Assembly: GCA_964022115.1 (NCBI GenBank)
Contig: CAXIBC010000098.1
Span: forward strand, 1-10,060
Length of the DNA: 10,060 nucleotides
DNA from: Oleispira sp964022115
GTDB taxonomy: Bacteria; Pseudomonadota; Gammaproteobacteria; Pseudomonadales; Oceanobacteraceae
Direction of reading: 5' to 3'
Both the position numbers and the translations under genes were made by a program. The notes under the pieces are model-generated. The model made no database searches and was not told the origin of the DNA. It saw only the letters and a program-made list of their open reading frames with translations. Positions 6,763 to 10,060 of this stretch are shown here, in pieces; the first letter of the stretch is position 1, and each line of letters begins with the position of its first letter.

Positions 6763-6809
6763 TGGCTTGTGGCCTCTGGCTCAGAAGGTTGGCTTGTGGC
6801 TACCTTCTG
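6759..6809. repeat. Compound direct and inverted repeats in the ldh leader
   Basis: On the plus strand CCTCTGGCT occurs at 6759-6767 and again at 6773-6781. GGCTTGTGGC occurs at 6764-6773 and 6791-6800. A perfect 8-bp inverted repeat, CAGAAGGT (6782-6789) and ACCTTCTG (6802-6809), encloses the second GGCTTGTGGC as a 12-nt loop. In the ldh transcript this gives a hairpin about 33 nt before the start codon, followed by the repeated block that contains the ribosome site. Function is unknown; it may be a slippage-prone repeat, an operator set or a translational control element. Confidence 0.6.
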
Positions 6810-6827
6810 CTCATTAATTCTTTATTA

Positions 6828-6833
6828 CTTATA
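6828..6833 (-). promoter_or_regulatory. Candidate -10 box of the ldh operon promoter
   Basis: On the minus strand TATAAG (6833-6828) matches five of six -10 consensus bases. A 4/6 match to the -35 box (TCAACA) lies 17 nt upstream, at 6856-6851. Transcription would start near 6820 and include the whole repeat leader. This rests on consensus matching only. Confidence 0.3.
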
Positions 6834-6877
6834 TGAAGTCTAAACCGTAATGTTGAAATGTGGGGATGAGATTCACC

Positions 6878-6901
6878 TAGTTTTTATTCGATATAAAACT
6901 A
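6878..6901. promoter_or_regulatory. AT-rich palindrome, candidate operator between the divergent promoters
   Basis: TAGTTTT (6878-6884) and AAAACTA (6895-6901) are perfect inverted arms. The pairing extends inward by TAT/ATA if one base is bulged. The element lies between the candidate ldh and putA promoters. The outer TAG...CTA bases resemble the ends of Lrp-type sites, but the spacing is longer than the 15-bp Lrp consensus, so any regulator assignment is a guess. Confidence 0.35.
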
Positions 6902-6970
6902 TACAAACCTGATTAAAAAATGAATAACTATAAGGGCACCGAGCACCAGCCTACCTTTCACCGATCAGCC

Positions 6971-6976
6971 TATAAT
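6971..6976 (+). promoter_or_regulatory. Candidate -10 box of the putA promoter
   Basis: TATAAT is a perfect -10 hexamer 44 nt before the putA ATG, giving an expected leader of about 38 nt. No good -35 box is seen at 16-18 nt spacing (AGCCTA at 17), and there is no extended -10 TG. If this is the promoter, it probably needs an activator, as would suit a proline-inducible gene. Confidence 0.4.
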
Positions 6977-7009
6977 TTAGAACCCGTATTAACCCTTCGC
7001 CCTTGAGTT

Positions 7010-7014
7010 AGGAG
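7010..7014 (+). promoter_or_regulatory. putA: Ribosome binding site of putA
   Basis: AGGAG with a 6-nt spacer to ATG 7021. It supports the short N-terminus and so the absence of an N-terminal DNA-binding domain. Confidence 0.8.
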
Positions 7015-7020
7015 TCGCTG

Positions 7021-10020
7021 ATGACTAGGTCGCGCAGCAATCAATACTCCCTGCAGCAATTTCTCAACGAGTGTGAAAGCGTCCACTGCGCTGACGAGAT
7101 TGCTCTCAGTAATAAACTCTACGCTCAATTCCCACCAATCCCCCAAGCCAATAAAATATTATTGACCGAGATATATCAGCAAATCGAATCTGAGCACGAT
7201 TGGTTTTTCGATATCCTGCAACAGTACCGCCTCAATAGTAAAGAAGGCATGCTATTGATGAGTTTAGCCGAGGCGTTAATCCGCATTCCCGACTCACAAG
7301 GCTGTAAAGCGCTGTTTTATGATCGCCTGCACCGTGGGCAGTGGCTGCAAGATGATAACCCCCACTCGTTATTAGCCAAAGCCTTGCAGTGGTTAGGCAA
7401 TCACGCGCCAATTGATCCGGCCATTCATACCAGTTTATTTAATAAAATCACGCAACTGGGTGCCATTGAGATTTGTTCATTATTTATCGAGCAAATGAGC
7501 CAGCGTTTTGTCTTCGCAGAAACCTTAGACGATGCATTAATACGCAGCCGAAAACTTGAGAACCATGAAGCCTGCTCTTTTGATATGCTCGGGGAAGCCG
7601 CACTCACTTACCAAGAAGCAAAGCAGTATTTTCAGCAGTATCATAGTGCAATAGAAAAAGTGAGTGAATATAACCTATGCCTAAAAGATACGCCCCATGA
7701 AGTCTCCATCAAGCTCAGTGCTTTACACCCTAGGTATCAAGCGGAAAAGTATGCCAGCTTAGAAACAGAGCTATTACCCAAGTTAATCACCTTATGCCAG
7801 TTCGCCGAACAGAAAAACGTTAAGCTTACCCTAGATGCCGAAGAACAATACCGATTAGAGTTATCGATTAAAATTATCCAACAATTATTCAATCACGGCA
7901 TCAAAGACATTGGCCTTGCTGTGCAGTCCTACGGCAAGCGTGCGCTCACGGTTATTGAAGAATTAAAGCGTTTATCTATACATTACCAAGCGGAAATTCG
8001 CGTCCGCTTAGTCAAAGGCGCTTATTGGGATTATGAAATAAAATCGGCACAGCAACTGGGATTAAAGGACTACCCAGTATGGAGTCAAAAACAATTAACC
8101 GACGATTGTTATTTGCTGTGTGCGAGCGCTTTATTAGCCCCAGGAGAGCATCGCTTAATCGCTCAATTTGCCAGTCACAATCCAGAAACCTTATTACAAT
8201 TAGAAAAATTAATAGCACAAAATAACCATGCTCTTGATGCTCATACTCGTACGAATTCGCAGACAGACCGCCCACAGCGTTTAATTTTGCAACGCCTCCA
8301 TGGCATGGGGGAAGTACAGCATGCTTATATGGCCGAGCATTTTTCGAGCCAAAGCCGAGTCTATTGCCCCATAGGTTCTTATCAGCGTTTATTACCGTAT
8401 TTGGTTAGACGCTTGATCGAAAATGGGGCTAATAGCTCGTTTCTCTACCCCCACAGAAATGGCTCTCAAGTGCTCAGTAGCAAACCCATACTAGCGGCTA
8501 AGAAGATACCTAAACCACTGAACATTCTTGATTACCAAAATTCATTAGCCGATGATATTCGCCTTGATTATCATTTTGAGCCTTTATATCAGGCCGTCAA
8601 GCAGCCACTTCCACCCTGCAAGGTCCCACTACAAACTCAGGCCGACCTCTACGCAGCCGCGCAAACGGCCTTGGTAGGTTTGCATACCTTGCCAAGTTAC
8701 TCAGATAGAATAGAAAGCCTGAGTTTATGGGCAAAAAAGATTGAAGAAAATAAACAATTCTTAATCGCCGAGCTGATTCAGCAAGCCGGAAAAAGTTATC
8801 AAGATGCGATCGATGAAATTCGTGAAGCCTGTGATTTTTGCCGCTATTACGCTCACCAAGCCAAACAATTATTCTCTCAAACAGGTCAACGCCCAAGCAT
8901 TACGGGTGAATTAAATCAGCTCAGTTATAAAGGCAAAGGCATTGCGGTCTGTATCAGTCCATGGAATTTTCCGTTGGCTATTTTCGTTGGTCAGATTGCC
9001 GCAGCTTGGGTAACCGGTAATAGCGTCATCGCCAAACCCGCTCAGCAAACCTTAGCCATTGCCGCCCATGCGGTTGAGCTGGCTCATCAAAGTGGCATAG
9101 ATTCAGATCAACTGCAGCTGGTTCACTGCAATGGCCGCGACTTATTACCTGCGCTATTAGAACAAAACGCCGTGCAACTTGTGTGCTTTACCGGCGCAAG
9201 CACCAGCGCCAAGCAGATTCAACAAACCTTAGCCCAATACGATGGCCCGATTATTCCTTTTATTGCGGAAACCGGTGGCCAAAATGTGTTAATCGCCGAT
9301 AGCAGTGCTTTAATTGAACAGCTCATTCCAGACGTAGTGCAATCGGCATTTTATAGTGCTGGGCAACGTTGTTCGGCGCTCAGGGTCGCCTATATTCAAG
9401 AAGAGATATTTAACCTATTTTGCACCACGTTAAAAGGACACATGGAAACCTTAGTCGTAGCGGACCCTAGTGAACGTGAAACTGATATCGGTCCGATTAT
9501 CGATTTGGCCGCCCTCGATAAGCTTCATAACCACCAGCAATGGTTAGATAAACATGGGCGTAAAATAGCTCAATGCACACTCGCTGAAGCGGCTATAAAC
9601 CATCCTCAAGATTCGAGTTTAAGACAACGTTTATTCCCCCCTTGCGCTTATCAAATTGACTCTTTAGAGCAGATTAAAGAAGAGGTATTTGGTCCAATAT
9701 TACATGTCATTGCCTACCGTAAAAATGAAGTCCAACAGCTGCTAGCCGACATTAATCATTCTGGCTACGGTCTCACTATGGGTCTACACAGTCGCAACCA
9801 AGATTGGATCGATAATATTATTAGCCAAGTTAATATCGGTAATATTTATATTAATCGCAACATGATAGGGGCTAAGGTCAGTAGTCAGCCTTTTGGTGGC
9901 CACGGACTTTCTGGCACCGGCCCCAAAGCGGGTGGACCAAATTATTTAACCGCCATGGTGGACGAATATACGGTGACAACCAATATAACCGCTTGGGGAG
10001 GCAACCCCGAGTTATTATAA
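7021..10020 (+). CDS. putA: Bifunctional PutA: proline dehydrogenase / L-glutamate gamma-semialdehyde dehydrogenase
   Basis: A 999-residue enzyme that oxidises proline to glutamate in two steps: an FAD-dependent proline dehydrogenase passing electrons to the quinone pool, then an NAD-dependent aldehyde dehydrogenase. The helical N-terminal domain includes SKEGMLLMSLAEALIRIPD (73-91). The barrel domain has FDMLGEAA (187-194), VSIKLSALHPRY (228-239), LDAEE (271-275), RLVKGAYWD (329-337), LHGMGE (426-431) and VRRLIENGANSSF (462-474) with the proline-binding arginines 463-464. The second domain has SPWNFP (646-651), catalytic Glu750 in IAETGGQN, nucleophile Cys784 in SAGQRCSALR, EEVFGP (887-892) and PFGGHGLSGTGPKAGGP. 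The C-terminal tail TVTTNITAWGGN is the usual oligomerisation end. Length equals that of the minimal class A Bradyrhizobium PutA and lacks the ribbon-helix-helix repressor domain of E. coli PutA (1320 residues), so it should not regulate its own gene. It is divergent from the ldh operon. Confidence 0.96.
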   Translation: MTRSRSNQYSLQQFLNECESVHCADEIALSNKLYAQFPPIPQANKILLTEIYQQIESEHDWFFDILQQYRLNSKEGMLLMSLAEALIRIPDSQGCKALFYDRLHRGQWLQDDNPHSLLAKALQWLGNHAPIDPAIHTSLFNKITQLGAIEICSLFIEQMSQRFVFAETLDDALIRSRKLENHEACSFDMLGEAALTYQEAKQYFQQYHSAIEKVSEYNLCLKDTPHEVSIKLSALHPRYQAEKYASLETELLPKLITLCQFAEQKNVKLTLDAEEQYRLELSIKIIQQLFNHGIKDIGLAVQSYGKRALTVIEELKRLSIHYQAEIRVRLVKGAYWDYEIKSAQQLGLKDYPVWSQKQLTDDCYLLCASALLAPGEHRLIAQFASHNPETLLQLEKLIAQNNHALDAHTRTNSQTDRPQRLILQRLHGMGEVQHAYMAEHFSSQSRVYCPIGSYQRLLPYLVRRLIENGANSSFLYPHRNGSQVLSSKPILAAKKIPKPLNILDYQNSLADDIRLDYHFEPLYQAVKQPLPPCKVPLQTQADLYAAAQTALVGLHTLPSYSDRIESLSLWAKKIEENKQFLIAELIQQAGKSYQDAIDEIREACDFCRYYAHQAKQLFSQTGQRPSITGELNQLSYKGKGIAVCISPWNFPLAIFVGQIAAAWVTGNSVIAKPAQQTLAIAAHAVELAHQSGIDSDQLQLVHCNGRDLLPALLEQNAVQLVCFTGASTSAKQIQQTLAQYDGPIIPFIAETGGQNVLIADSSALIEQLIPDVVQSAFYSAGQRCSALRVAYIQEEIFNLFCTTLKGHMETLVVADPSERETDIGPIIDLAALDKLHNHQQWLDKHGRKIAQCTLAEAAINHPQDSSLRQRLFPPCAYQIDSLEQIKEEVFGPILHVIAYRKNEVQQLLADINHSGYGLTMGLHSRNQDWIDNIISQVNIGNIYINRNMIGAKVSSQPFGGHGLSGTGPKAGGPNYLTAMVDEYTVTTNITAWGGNPELL

Positions 10021-10060
10021 TCACTAAAAGCTTAGGCCTATTTAAGCAACCGCAATGACT

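Larger units (their letters stand above)
6750..7020. promoter_or_regulatory. Divergent regulatory region between the ldh operon and putA
   Basis: A 271-nt, mostly AT-rich gap between two oppositely transcribed catabolic units, so it should hold both promoters. The ldh side (6757-6809) is a repeat- and hairpin-containing leader. The middle holds an AT-rich imperfect palindrome at 6878-6901. The putA side has a consensus -10 at 6971-6976 and a strong ribosome site at 7010-7014. No protein in this gap is convincing. Control by an Lrp/AsnC-type regulator would fit known regulation of bkd and put genes in proteobacteria, but no such gene is in the window. Confidence 0.7.

Noticed and set aside
6651..6836. 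Small plus-strand frame of 61 codons running from ldh into the intergenic region
   Set aside because: Most of it is antisense to the ldh coding start, no ribosome site or homology is visible, and its end lies in the repeat leader.
6929..6934. TATAAG as an upstream putA promoter -10
   Set aside because: No -35-like sequence is found at 16-18 nt, and a perfect TATAAT lies nearer the gene.
10030..10047. Possible terminator after putA (GCTTA/TAAGC)
   Set aside because: It has only a 5-bp stem with an 8-nt loop and no T-run after it; the window ends too soon to see the real terminator.

Overview
This window looks like ordinary chromosomal metabolism from a mesophilic, probably marine or aquatic, gammaproteobacterium of moderate GC. 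The evidence is the close match of the TusA protein to the E. coli type, strong AGGAG ribosome sites, and a leucine dehydrogenase followed by E1 alpha, E1 beta and E2 genes, an order I recall from Pseudomonas aeruginosa (PA3418-PA3415). Genus cannot be fixed from sequence reading; the Cellvibrionales/Spongiibacterales area is a guess.

Layout. Positions 75-6749 carry seven genes, all on the minus strand. In transcription order they are: Glu/Leu/Phe/Val-type (leucine) dehydrogenase (6749-5640), 2-oxoacid dehydrogenase E1 alpha (5653-4541), E1 beta (4544-3528), E2 acyltransferase (3484-2333), a cytoplasmic DsbA/FrnE-like thiol oxidoreductase (2298-1636), an AmpG/RhtX-like MFS permease (1578-346) and the sulfur carrier TusA (311-75). 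The run ends in a strong nested-palindrome terminator at 19-68. The first three genes overlap (14 nt, then 4 nt) and the next two follow within about 45 nt, so five genes form one probable transcription unit. A weaker hairpin with a short U-run sits between the oxidoreductase and the MFS gene, so the MFS-tusA pair may be partly separate. A 271-nt divergent regulatory region (6750-7020) separates this operon from a plus-strand putA (7021-10020), which encodes a bifunctional proline catabolic enzyme of the short class without a DNA-binding domain.

How the genes work together. Leucine dehydrogenase deaminates branched-chain amino acids to 2-oxoacids. The E1/E2 complex would then oxidatively decarboxylate these to acyl-CoAs, with an E3 (lipoamide dehydrogenase) supplied from elsewhere in the genome. 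Across the divergent promoter, PutA oxidises proline to glutamate. The region is therefore an amino-acid catabolic locus, with a thiol/sulfur-handling tail (FrnE-like protein, TusA) whose link to the complex is unproven.

I did not find a convincing novel system. The points most worth a second look are the E2 active-site motif (HxxxTG instead of HxxxDG), a possible insertion in the E2 catalytic domain, the repeat-rich leader ahead of leucine dehydrogenase, a 24-nt AT-rich palindrome between the divergent genes, and the hairpin that covers the MFS start codon. There are no tRNA or rRNA genes, insertion sequences or CRISPR arrays, and no gene-free stretch over 300 nt.
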